64,000 bases of DNA, taken from Flavobacteriales bacterium. Its GTDB lineage: Bacteria > Bacteroidota > Bacteroidia > Flavobacteriales_F > PHOS-HE28. Position numbers and translations under genes: made by a program. This document shows positions 39,257-47,302 of this stretch, one piece after another. Every line of letters starts with the position of its first letter. Position 1 is the stretch's first letter. The notes under the pieces were generated by a model. That model ran no database searches. It had not been told where the DNA came from and saw only the letters and a program-made list of their open reading frames with translations. Location of the stretch: positions 1 to 64,000 of the forward strand of contig JADJDP010000014.1 of assembly GCA_016702645.1 (NCBI GenBank), written 5' to 3'.

Positions 39257-41278
39257 CTAATTGTTCGGTACCGGAGCCTGAGGCGTGCTGCCCGTGCCAG
39301 GCACGAAGTCAGCACGGATCACTTTGAAGTCCGTCCGACGATTGGTCTGGTGTGCAGCTTCCTTCTCCTCCTTCGTGGCCATTGCCTTGATCTGCTCCAT
39401 GGTGATCAGTGGCTCATCAGGACCGCGACCCACCGGCACCATGCGCGCTGCATCAATGCCCTTCTCGATCAGATAGTTCACACAACTCTGGGCACGCAGT
39501 TGGGAGAGTTCCAAGTTGCCTCCTTTGTACTTGCGCGTCGGGCGCGCATCGGTGTGGGAACGCAGCTCGATCACGATGTTCGGATTGTCAACGAGCGTGG
39601 TGTATAGTACCTCCAAGCTGTCTTTGGATTCGGGCCGCAGGAAGAACTGGTCCACATCGTACAGGATCTGTGGCAGCTTGATGGCGGTCTTCTCGAATGG
39701 CTGCAGGAAGTACTCCTTCACGAAGGTGGTGCTCTCCGTAAGGCCTACAGTGGTGATCTGGTCCTTCACCACGAGGTAACCTTCCTTCTCGGCGATGATA
39801 CTGTAGCTCACTCCCTCCTTGATATAGCGGTCCTTTCCGTTCTCGACGAAAGCGAAGCCACCATTGTCATCCGTAAGCGCGCTGAAGTTGGAACCATTGG
39901 TACCCACCACGCTCACTTTCGCACCGGTGATCGGCTGGCCGGTGATCTTGTCGTACACGTTGCCTTGGAGCGCGAAGACCATGTCCGGCATGTAGAAGCG
40001 CCAGATGTCATCCTGGCCCTTGCCCCCGGGGCGATTGCTGGTGAAGAACCCGCGATCGAACTCACCATCGAACATGATCGCGAAATCATCGGCCGCACTG
40101 TTCAGGGGCGACTTCATGTTCTCGGTGTGGCCCCAGGCTCCATCACCTGTCTTCTCAGCGCGGTACATGTCCATGCCACCCATGCCACTGTGGCCGGTGC
40201 TGCTGAAGTAGAGGCTGCCGTCGAAGCGCAGGAACGGGAACATCTCGTCCTTCGGAGTATTGATCTCGGCGCCAAGGTTCTGGGGCGTTCCGGTAGGCTT
40301 GCCATCACGGTCCAGACGGATCATGTACAGGTCCTTTCCGCCCTGGCGACCGGGGAAAGGTGCATCGCTCACGAACACCATCATGGTCTCATCGTCCGAG
40401 AGGGTCGGATGACCACAAACGAGGGTGTCCTCTTTGCCAGCACTTGGCTTCAGCGCCAACATAGCAGGCGCAGCGAAATTGTTGCCCACCTTCTTGCTCA
40501 CCCAGATATCGCAACCAAAGACCTTCTTCTTCTCCGCTGGGCAGCGGGTGAAGAACATCAAGGTGCGCTTGCTGTTGAAGATGGGGGCACCTTCGTTGCC
40601 TTCGGTGTTGATCTCCAAGGGCAGCTTCACCGGCTCGCTCCACTTGCCCAAACGGTCACGCGTGCTGGTGAAGAGATCGCTGAACGCTTCGCCGATGATC
40701 TGATCGGTGTTGGCACCTGTGCTTGCCGGACGGGTGCTCGTGAACACCACCGTTTCGTTCTTCTTGTCGGCGAAGGCCGGTGTGAAATCGTACTGGGCCG
40801 TGTTCAGCAACACCTCGGGATCCACGGTATAGCGCGTGGGGCTGTCCTTCCACTTCTGCGCCGTCTGGCACATGGCGATACTGGCATCGGCGCGAGGGTC
40901 GTTGCTCTTCTTCTCCTTGTACTTGTTGTAGCTGGCGATCGCCTCGGCGTACATGCCCTGCTGCTTCTGCATCTCCCCGATCCAGAAATACGTCACCGGG
41001 TCGGTGTATTGGGCCTTGTTGGCCTTCTCATACCACACCTGCGCCTGTTGCACGTCGCCCAAGGTGCGGTAGCTCTCCGCTACCTTGAAGATGAGTTCCG
41101 CCTTCACAGCAGCCTTCTTCTCCACGGTATAGGCCTTCTTGTAGAGTTCGATGGCGTTGAAGTAGAAACCCTTCTGGAACGCGTCATCCGCCTCTTCGGC
41201 CAAGCGCCCTTGTGCAACAGCCATGTTGGTGAACAACAGGCACAACGTGAGGCAGGCCAGGATCTTCCTTGTGATCAT
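39257..41278 (-). CDS. OmpA family protein with TPR, WD40-like propeller and carboxypeptidase-regulatory domains (PorE-like)
   Basis: The 673-residue protein has a signal peptide (1-23, ending AVAQ), TPR-like helices (about 25-150), a PD40/WD40-like beta-propeller (about 165-430), a carboxypeptidase regulatory-like fold (about 437-520), and a C-terminal OmpA peptidoglycan-binding domain (about 540-660; IVIELRSHTDARP, LSQLRAQSCVNYL). This domain order is that of PorE, which links the T9SS PorK/N ring to peptidoglycan in Porphyromonas gingivalis, so a T9SS or gliding anchor role is plausible. Related OmpA paralogues share the order, so orthology is not proven. A TATCTTCG box at 41314-41321 (complement) may be its -7 element. 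A terminator follows the gene. Confidence 0.88.
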   Translation of the reverse strand: MITRKILACLTLCLLFTNMAVAQGRLAEEADDAFQKGFYFNAIELYKKAYTVEKKAAVKAELIFKVAESYRTLGDVQQAQVWYEKANKAQYTDPVTYFWIGEMQKQQGMYAEAIASYNKYKEKKSNDPRADASIAMCQTAQKWKDSPTRYTVDPEVLLNTAQYDFTPAFADKKNETVVFTSTRPASTGANTDQIIGEAFSDLFTSTRDRLGKWSEPVKLPLEINTEGNEGAPIFNSKRTLMFFTRCPAEKKKVFGCDIWVSKKVGNNFAAPAMLALKPSAGKEDTLVCGHPTLSDDETMMVFVSDAPFPGRQGGKDLYMIRLDRDGKPTGTPQNLGAEINTPKDEMFPFLRFDGSLYFSSTGHSGMGGMDMYRAEKTGDGAWGHTENMKSPLNSAADDFAIMFDGEFDRGFFTSNRPGGKGQDDIWRFYMPDMVFALQGNVYDKITGQPITGAKVSVVGTNGSNFSALTDDNGGFAFVENGKDRYIKEGVSYSIIAEKEGYLVVKDQITTVGLTESTTFVKEYFLQPFEKTAIKLPQILYDVDQFFLRPESKDSLEVLYTTLVDNPNIVIELRSHTDARPTRKYKGGNLELSQLRAQSCVNYLIEKGIDAARMVPVGRGPDEPLITMEQIKAMATKEEKEAAHQTNRRTDFKVIRADFVPGTGSTPQAPVPNN

Positions 41279-41409
41279 CGGTGCGTGGTGGTTGGGACCG
41301 CAACAGGTCGCGGCGAAGATATACAGATCCCCATACGGGTCGAGGGGCCGGTCCCAACCATTGGAACAAGCCCCTCAAGGACATAAAAAGCGACCAACAT
41401 CGCGCCCGG

Positions 41410-43539
41410 TCAGCGGGTGAAGAGCAACTCCCGCATTTTCGGCAGGGGCCAAAGCTCATCGTCCACGAGAAGCTCCAACTTATCAGCGTGATAGCGGATC
41501 TGGTCCAAAAAGGGCCTTACCTGGTCACAATAGGCGATCGCCTTTTCCCGGTGGTCCTCGATGGTGTTGGCCTTCTTTCGAGCCTCGATCATGGCATCGG
41601 TGAGCGTTTTGAGCTTGCCGATGTGTTCGCTGGTTTCCTCGATCAGCTCCACTTGCGTGGCCGCTGCCTTCTTCGCTTTCTCGGCCCCAAGCACCTCGCG
41701 CAATCCACGGACGTTCTCCAACAACCGGTTCTGGTAGTTGATCGCCGCCGGGATGATGTGGTTCACAGCGAGATCGCCACAAACGCGGCTTTCGATCTGG
41801 ATCTTGAGCACGTAGCTGTGCAGTTCGATCTCATGGCGGGCATCAAGTTCCACCTCGCTCAGCACGCCCATGTCCGCGAAGAGCTTCTTGGTCTCCTTCC
41901 GGCTCCAAACATCCAGTGCGCGGGGTGTGTCCTGGATGTTGCTGAGCCCGCGTTTGGCGGCCTCCTTCTTCCACTCATCACCGTAGCCGTTGCCCTCGAA
42001 GCGGATGGCCTTGCTCTCCACGATCAAGTCACGGATCACACGCAGAACGGCCTCGTCCTTCTTGGTCCCCTTCTTGATCAGCGCGTCCACCGTCTTCTTG
42101 AACTCACGGAGCTGGTTGGCAACGATCGTGTTCAGCACGGTCATGGAAGCGGCACAGTTGGCGCTGCTGCCCACCGCGCGGAACTCGAACTTGTTGCCCG
42201 TGAAGGCGAAGGGGCTGGTGCGGTTGCGATCCGTATTGTCCAGCATGACCTGGGGTATCCGGCCGATGTCCAGTTTAAGTTCCGTCTTGGTCGTGGGGCT
42301 CATCGCGCCCTTGATGTTCTTCTCCAAGCCGTCGAGCAAGCGCGTGAGGTAATCTCCGATGAACACGCTGATGATGGCGGGAGGCGCTTCGTTGGCCCCG
42401 AGACGGTGATCGTTGTTCGCACTCGCAATGCTGGCACGCAGTACATCGGCGTGGCTGTGGATGGCCTTGATCGTGTTCACGAAGAAGGCGAGGAACTGGA
42501 TGTTCTCCTTGGGCGTTTTCGCCGGCCGCAACAGGTTCTTTCCGGTGCTGGTGGCCAAACTCCAGTTGTTGTGCTTTCCACTGCCGTTCACACCGGCGTA
42601 GGGCTTCTCATGGAAGAGCACACGGAACTCATGCTTGCGCGCGGTCTTTTCCATCACGTCCATCAGGAGCATGTTGTGGTCCACTGCAAGGTTGAGTTCC
42701 TCGAACACCGGTGCGCACTCGAACTGGTTCGGGGCCACCTCATTGTGACGCGTCTTCACGGGGATGCCCAACTTGAGCGCTTCCGTTTCGAAATCGCGCA
42801 TGAAGGCTTGGGCGCGCTCAGGGATGCTACCGAAGTAGTGGTCCTCCAATTGCTGGCCTTTGGCGGGGCTGTGGCCGAAGAGCGCTCTCCCCGCCATCAT
42901 GATGTCCGGGCGCGCCATGTACAGCGCTTCGTCGATGAGGAAGTACTCCTGCTCCCAGCCGAGGGTGCAACTAACCTTGGTCACCTCCTTGTCGAAGTAT
43001 TGGCACACCGCAGTGGCGGCTTCATCCACGGCCTTGATGGCGCGCAACAGCGGCATTTTGTAGTCCAGCGCCTCGCCCGTGTAGCTGATGAAGATGGTTG
43101 GAATGCAGAGCGTGCGACCCATGATGAAGGCCGGGCTGCTGGGGTCCCAAGCACTATAGCCGCGCGCCTCGAACGTGTTTCGGATACCACCACTGGGAAA
43201 GCTGCTGGCATCGGGTTCCTGTTGCACCAGCATGCCCCCGTCGAAGCGTTCGATGCTGCGGCCACCGCTGATCGGCTCGAAGAAGGCGTCGTGCTTCTCG
43301 GCACTTGTACCCGTCAGAGGCTGGAACCAGTGGGTGTAGTGCGTTGCGCCTTTGCTGGCAGACCACTCCTTCATGCCGCTGGCCACCTGATCAGCGAGCT
43401 TGCGATCGATTCGGCTACCTTGGTGAATAGCCTGACGTACAGCGAAATAGGCGTCCTCGGTGAGGAACATGCGCATGGCCTCCTCATTGAACACACTGCT
43501 GCCGAAGAACTCACTGATGCGGGCGTGTCCATCGATCAT
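41410..43539 (-). CDS. glnN: Type III glutamine synthetase
   Basis: The 709-residue protein is a full GSIII. It has the N-terminal GSIII domain (GSSVFNEEAMRMFL), the catalytic core with SYTGEALDYK, LGWEQEYFLID and RHNEVAPNQFECAPVFEE, and HEKPYAGVNGSGKHNNWSL with the ATP/ammonia site residues. The C-terminal helical extension includes a family-specific segment (VRPFLDQIRYHADKLEL). It makes glutamine from glutamate and ammonia and is the common form in Bacteroidota. It stands alone between tatA and the PorE-like gene. No GlnB gene is seen. Confidence 0.95.
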   Translation of the reverse strand: MIDGHARISEFFGSSVFNEEAMRMFLTEDAYFAVRQAIHQGSRIDRKLADQVASGMKEWSASKGATHYTHWFQPLTGTSAEKHDAFFEPISGGRSIERFDGGMLVQQEPDASSFPSGGIRNTFEARGYSAWDPSSPAFIMGRTLCIPTIFISYTGEALDYKMPLLRAIKAVDEAATAVCQYFDKEVTKVSCTLGWEQEYFLIDEALYMARPDIMMAGRALFGHSPAKGQQLEDHYFGSIPERAQAFMRDFETEALKLGIPVKTRHNEVAPNQFECAPVFEELNLAVDHNMLLMDVMEKTARKHEFRVLFHEKPYAGVNGSGKHNNWSLATSTGKNLLRPAKTPKENIQFLAFFVNTIKAIHSHADVLRASIASANNDHRLGANEAPPAIISVFIGDYLTRLLDGLEKNIKGAMSPTTKTELKLDIGRIPQVMLDNTDRNRTSPFAFTGNKFEFRAVGSSANCAASMTVLNTIVANQLREFKKTVDALIKKGTKKDEAVLRVIRDLIVESKAIRFEGNGYGDEWKKEAAKRGLSNIQDTPRALDVWSRKETKKLFADMGVLSEVELDARHEIELHSYVLKIQIESRVCGDLAVNHIIPAAINYQNRLLENVRGLREVLGAEKAKKAAATQVELIEETSEHIGKLKTLTDAMIEARKKANTIEDHREKAIAYCDQVRPFLDQIRYHADKLELLVDDELWPLPKMRELLFTR

Positions 43540-43647
43540 GCATATTCTTTACGAACAGGGTGTCAAAAAGAGGGGTGTCCACCAGAAAAACGAATAAACG
43601 AAAAATAGCCCCCCTTGGAGGCAGCCCTTACCTGCTTCAACAAAGCC

Positions 43648-43896
43648 TTACTGCTGGCTCGGCTCCTCCGGCTTGCTCGCCTCCGCATGAGGAGGTGGCG
43701 CCTCTTCCAAGGCCGTTCGGAACTGACGCTGCTGCTCTTCAGTGGCCCGACGAACCTCGTTCGCTCCTTTCTGGATCTCGCGCTGCACCTCGCCACTCGC
43801 ATCGCGCACCTGCCGCATGAAACGTCCCATGGTGCGGGCCATGTCCGGAATGCCCTTGGCGCCGAAGAACAGCAGCACAAAGAGCAAAATGATCAT
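43648..43896 (-). CDS. tatA: Sec-independent translocase protein TatA/TatB family
   Basis: From ATG 43896 the product is 82 residues: a membrane helix (IILLFVLLFFG), the hinge GAKGIPDMARTMG, an amphipathic helix (RFMRQVRDASGEVQREI) and a charged tail. This is TatA/TatE-like. The family normally begins several residues earlier, and the open frame upstream (FDVSGGEL) matches that part but has no start codon. An ATG at 43937 would join in frame if the A run at 43919-43922 were one base longer, giving MRIAPFFDVSGGEL. The true start is thus probably 43937 with an indel. It forms the twin-arginine export pore with TatC, which is not in the window. Confidence 0.8.
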   Translation of the reverse strand: MIILLFVLLFFGAKGIPDMARTMGRFMRQVRDASGEVQREIQKGANEVRRATEEQQRQFRTALEEAPPPHAEASKPEEPSQQ

Positions 43897-43954
43897 CAAC
43901 TCACCGCCACTGACGTCGAAAAGGGCGCGATCCGCATGCGCCGCGAAAGTACCG

Positions 43955-44266
43955 CTATCGACCTGCGGCTGAGGGCAGCCCGGTTCGGCAACAGGAAAGC
44001 AACACCGCAGCCCTACCGGCGCGCACCACCAGCAGATCCACGTCTTTGTAGTGCCGGAGGTAATAGTGCCCGGCAACCGTAGGCTCAAAAGCCACAAGGT
44101 CACCGGTGCTTTGGATCAGCTTGGGCTTCACCAAACCGGCGGCCAACAACTCCTGCCAGTCCATGGCATTCGCTTGCATGAAATCGTCCAGGTCCACATG
44201 GCCCTGGGCAAGCAGCGCTAGCAACTTGCGCTCGCGTGCTTCGAAGAATTCGGGGCCAAGGCTCAT
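43955..44266 (-). CDS. Hypothetical protein
   Basis: The 103-residue frame begins MSLGPEFFEARERKLLALLA. It has a helical, possibly winged-helix-like middle (DLDDFMQANAMDWQELLAAGL, VAFEPTVAGHYYL) and a shorter, less conserved-looking end. I recognise no family. It is directly upstream of tatA on the same strand; its last part may be distorted if an indel lies nearby. Confidence 0.5.
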   Translation of the reverse strand: MSLGPEFFEARERKLLALLAQGHVDLDDFMQANAMDWQELLAAGLVKPKLIQSTGDLVAFEPTVAGHYYLRHYKDVDLLVVRAGRAAVLLSCCRTGLPSAAGR

Positions 44267-44380
44267 GGGGATTCTTGCAATGCCCGGCACACGGCCAGGC
44301 TTCACTCGGCTTCTCGCCGACGCCTTCTCCGTTACCCGGGCATCGGTACGAAACTAACAGGTTCTACGCATCTTCACCGC

Positions 44381-44797
44381 ATGTCCGCCAGCCCCGAACG
44401 CATCCAAGCCTACAATACAAAACGGGAGTTGTGCGGCGGCGCCGAGCGCGCCGCCGAAGAAGCGAAAGGCCAGGTGCGCTGGCTGCGGCCGGAATACCAA
44501 CAGAAGAGTTTGACGAAGGGCAGGCAGGCGGTACTGGAGGTGGATGGTGAAAGTGCCACGCCAGCCGCCGCTGCCACTTCGTTGCGCGCATGGCCTGCGG
44601 AACTGCCCGCGCAAGCGGCGGCATTGAGCGCGGTGCTCGGCGGCCTAACAGCCCCGGCCGATGTGGCCACGATAGCGGGCTGCTTCGAGGGGAAGAGGAC
44701 GAAGAAGAAATTGGAGGAGATCACAAGGTTGCTGGAGACCTTGGGGGCGTTGGGGAGGGCGGTGGAAAGAGAGGGGGTTTGGGTGAGTTCGGGGTAG
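44381..44797 (+). CDS. Orphan C-terminal region of a MmeI-type class I DNA methyltransferase
   Basis: The 138-residue frame resembles only the last part of long MmeI/type IIL-like DNA methylases: AERAAEEAKGQVRWLRPEYQ, then the WPAELPAQAAALSAVL segment and a small winged-helix-like end (GKRTKKKLEEITRLLETLGAL). The methyltransferase catalytic motifs (NPPY and the SAM-binding loop) are absent, as is the nuclease domain, so it cannot methylate alone. It has an ATG start and an uninterrupted frame. It may be a decayed remnant or a reused DNA-binding module. The family match is from memory of motifs, hence moderate confidence. Confidence 0.55.
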   Translation: MSASPERIQAYNTKRELCGGAERAAEEAKGQVRWLRPEYQQKSLTKGRQAVLEVDGESATPAAAATSLRAWPAELPAQAAALSAVLGGLTAPADVATIAGCFEGKRTKKKLEEITRLLETLGALGRAVEREGVWVSSG

Positions 44798-44813
44798 ACT
44801 TGCACATTGGGTC

Positions 44814-44981
44814 ATGCAAGCCACCAAGCTCTTCCAGGATCTCTTTGCAAGCGAACGCACCGGGGGCATGCTGTTGATCGTATGCAGCGCGCTCTCACTG
44901 GCCATCACCAACTTGGGTGGCCACGGCTATGCCGAAGTGTGGCACGCGGACATCGCTGGCCGACCGTTGGAGTTCTGGGTC
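44814..44981 (+). pseudogene. nhaA: 5' fragment of the Na+/H+ antiporter gene nhaA
   Basis: The first 56 codons encode a typical NhaA start: LFASERTGGMLLIVCSALSL (the E-x-x-GG-x-LL helix) and VWHADIAGRPLEFWV. At this point the family continues W-INDGLMA-FF, but here the similarity stops abruptly and the frame runs into unrelated residues overlapping the next gene. The remaining 330 or more residues are absent. It could be a deletion scar or an assembly join. A weak -7-like TAGACTTG lies at 44795-44802. Confidence 0.7.
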
Positions 44982-45082
44982 GGACAATCTTGTGGAAGAC
45001 GTGGAACTGAACACTGTGGCACCAGCGGTGTAATGATGCACGCCACTACGGACTTGCGCCGTCGCTCATACCCCCACCAGCG

Positions 45083-46372
45083 ATGACCACAGCACCCTGG
45101 CTGTCCGCCGTCGAGGCCGTGCGCTTGGTACGCTCGCACCAGCGCGTATTCGTGCAGGGCAGCGCGGCCACGCCGCTCACCTTGTTGCGCGCGTTGTTCG
45201 CACGGGCGGGCGAAGTGGAAGATGTGGAAGTGGTCAGCATCAGCACGCTGGGGGAGATAGGGTTGCCAGCGCCGGGTGCGGGCAGGAGCTTCTTCATCAA
45301 CTCGCTCTTCGTTTCGGAGAACATGCGCGAGGTGGTGAATGGCCCGGATGGAGACTACATCCCCGTTTTCCTCAGCGAGATCCCGCGCCTGTTCGAGCAG
45401 GGCATACTGCCGCTGGATGTCGCTCTTGTGCAAGTATCGCCACCGGATCATCATGGCTTCTGCTCGCTCGGTGTCTCGGTGGACGTCGCGCGCGCGGCAG
45501 TTCGATGCGCGGGCCTGGTAATCGCGCAGGTGAACCCGAACATGCCGCGCACGCACGGTGAAGGCCATGTGCATGTCAGCCGCTTCGCTGCGCTTGTGGC
45601 CGTGGAGGATCCACTGCCCGAAGTGGATTACAGCAGCGGTATCGGTGAGCGCGAGCGGCGCATCGCGGCGCAGTGCGCCGCCCTGGTGGAGGATGGTTCC
45701 ACGCTCCAGTTGGGCATCGGTGCCATTCCCGATGCGATCCTGGGCGCGCTCACCGATCACACCGACCTCGGCGTACACACCGAGATGTGTTCCAACGGCA
45801 TCATCAGCCTGTTGGAGAATGGCGTGATCACGAACCGCTTCAAGAAGAAGCACCCCGGCTGCATCGTCACCAGTTTCGCCATCGGCACGCGGCGCTTGTA
45901 CGACCTGGTGCATGATAACGCGCAGTTCGCCTTCCTCGAAGCGCAGTACGTGAACGACGGCAAGGTGATCCGCGAGAACCCCAAGGTGGTGGCGATCACC
46001 AGCGCCATTGAGATCGACCTTACCGGCCAGGTGTGCGCCGACAGCATCGGCACCTATCAGTATTCCGGCACGGGCGGGCAACTGGATTTCCTGCGCGGCG
46101 CGGCGCTTTCCAAAGGCGGCAAACCGATCATCGCCATGGCATCCACCACGGGCAAGGGCTTAAGCAAGATCGTGCCCTTCCTGAAGCAGGGCGCAGGCGT
46201 AGTGACCACGCGCGCCCATGTTCACTACGTGGTCACCGAACATGGCGTAGCCTATTTGTACGGCAGGAACCTGCGCCAACGCGCCGAGGCATTGATCGCG
46301 ATCGCGCACCCCGATCATCGCGAAGCGCTGGAGCGGGCGGCCTTCGAGCGGTTCGGGGCGAAGGTGCGGTGA
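45083..46372 (+). CDS. Acetyl-CoA hydrolase/transferase family protein (4-hydroxybutyrate CoA-transferase-like)
   Basis: The 429-residue protein matches the family I CoA-transferase branch of Cat1/AbfT: VFVQGSAATPLTLLRAL, VSPPDHHGFCSLGVSVD, LQLGIGAIPDAIL, the catalytic Glu in HTEMCSNGI, and GTGGQLDFLRGA (CoA-binding loop) near the end. It would move CoA between acetyl-CoA and a short acid, giving acetate or butyrate-type fermentation links. The start overlaps no other gene but lies just after the nhaA fragment. A downstream FNT channel gene is convergent; a link via formate or acetate fermentation is an inference. Confidence 0.88.
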   Translation: MTTAPWLSAVEAVRLVRSHQRVFVQGSAATPLTLLRALFARAGEVEDVEVVSISTLGEIGLPAPGAGRSFFINSLFVSENMREVVNGPDGDYIPVFLSEIPRLFEQGILPLDVALVQVSPPDHHGFCSLGVSVDVARAAVRCAGLVIAQVNPNMPRTHGEGHVHVSRFAALVAVEDPLPEVDYSSGIGERERRIAAQCAALVEDGSTLQLGIGAIPDAILGALTDHTDLGVHTEMCSNGIISLLENGVITNRFKKKHPGCIVTSFAIGTRRLYDLVHDNAQFAFLEAQYVNDGKVIRENPKVVAITSAIEIDLTGQVCADSIGTYQYSGTGGQLDFLRGAALSKGGKPIIAMASTTGKGLSKIVPFLKQGAGVVTTRAHVHYVVTEHGVAYLYGRNLRQRAEALIAIAHPDHREALERAAFERFGAKVR

Positions 46373-46471
46373 GGCGAGTGCTGCGCGGCTTCGCATTGCA
46401 GTGCTGGATCTCGTTGACGTGCTTGTACCATTGCGATGGGCCATCATCAAGGATCCCCGCCGATCCGTGGA

Positions 46472-47293
46472 TCACGTTCTCATCCCCCGCCTGTAGATCG
46501 TGTAATACACCAGCGCCACGAACACACTCCCGCCAACGAGGTTACCGCCGATCACCGGCACCAGGTTGGTTATCATGCTTTCCCATGTGATGGCATGCAT
46601 GCCCGGCACTTCCGGCACGTCCGCCTTCAGCATCAGACCCATGGGGATGAAGTACATGTTGGCGATGCTGTGCTCGAAGCCTGCGGCCACAAAGGCGGAG
46701 ATGGGGAAGACGATCGCTACGGCCTTGTCCACTACACTACGGCCTGCAAAGGCCATCCACACCGCCAGACACACGAGGATGTTGCACAGCACACCGCTGA
46801 CAAAGGCCGTCCACCAGGGAAGTGTGCATTTGGCGGCGGCGATCTTCACGTACTGCTCTGCCACGGCAGCATGGTTCATGTCCATGTGACCGGAGAGGTA
46901 CACCATCACAGCGATCCCGGTGGCACCGACGAAATTGGCAGCGCACACCACCACCCAATTGCGCAGCACCTCGTACGTGGAGACCTTGCCATCGGCCCAG
47001 GCCATGGCCAGCAGGTTGTTTCCGGTGAAGAGTTCCGCGCCAGCCACCACCACCAGCAGCAGGCCGAGCGAGAAGACCAGGCCGCCCAGCACGCGGCCCG
47101 TCGCGAATCCCAGCGTGGGGTCCGATGTCACCAACGTGAAGTACATGGCACCGAGGCCGATGAACGCTCCGGCCAGTATGCCCAGCATGATGAGCGACAG
47201 CAAAGGCAACCGCGCCTTGGCAACGCCCACGCGCTCAACGCGCTCCGCGATCTGCTGGGGCGAGAAGGCGTCCGATCCGAATAGTTCAGGCAT
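46472..47293 (-). CDS. Formate/nitrite transporter family channel (FNT)
   Basis: The 273-residue protein has six membrane segments and FNT landmarks: LLVVVAGAELFTGNNLLAMAW, NWVVVCAANFVGA, WWTAFVSGVLCNILVCLAVWMA (GxxxNxxV motif) and FEHSIANMYFIPMG. FNT channels pass formate, nitrite or similar small anions by a pH-gated route. It begins 9 bases after the stop of the P-type ATPase gene, so it is the last gene of a CaCA-ATPase-FNT operon. Which anion is carried is not shown. Confidence 0.9.
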   Translation of the reverse strand: MPELFGSDAFSPQQIAERVERVGVAKARLPLLSLIMLGILAGAFIGLGAMYFTLVTSDPTLGFATGRVLGGLVFSLGLLLVVVAGAELFTGNNLLAMAWADGKVSTYEVLRNWVVVCAANFVGATGIAVMVYLSGHMDMNHAAVAEQYVKIAAAKCTLPWWTAFVSGVLCNILVCLAVWMAFAGRSVVDKAVAIVFPISAFVAAGFEHSIANMYFIPMGLMLKADVPEVPGMHAITWESMITNLVPVIGGNLVGGSVFVALVYYTIYRRGMRT

Positions 47294-47302
47294 GATGGTG
47301 GT

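Noticed and set aside
44987..45033. Short reading NLVEDVELNTVAPAV after the nhaA fragment, as if the 3' end of another gene
   Set aside because: Fifteen codons without a known match are too few to claim a fused gene end.
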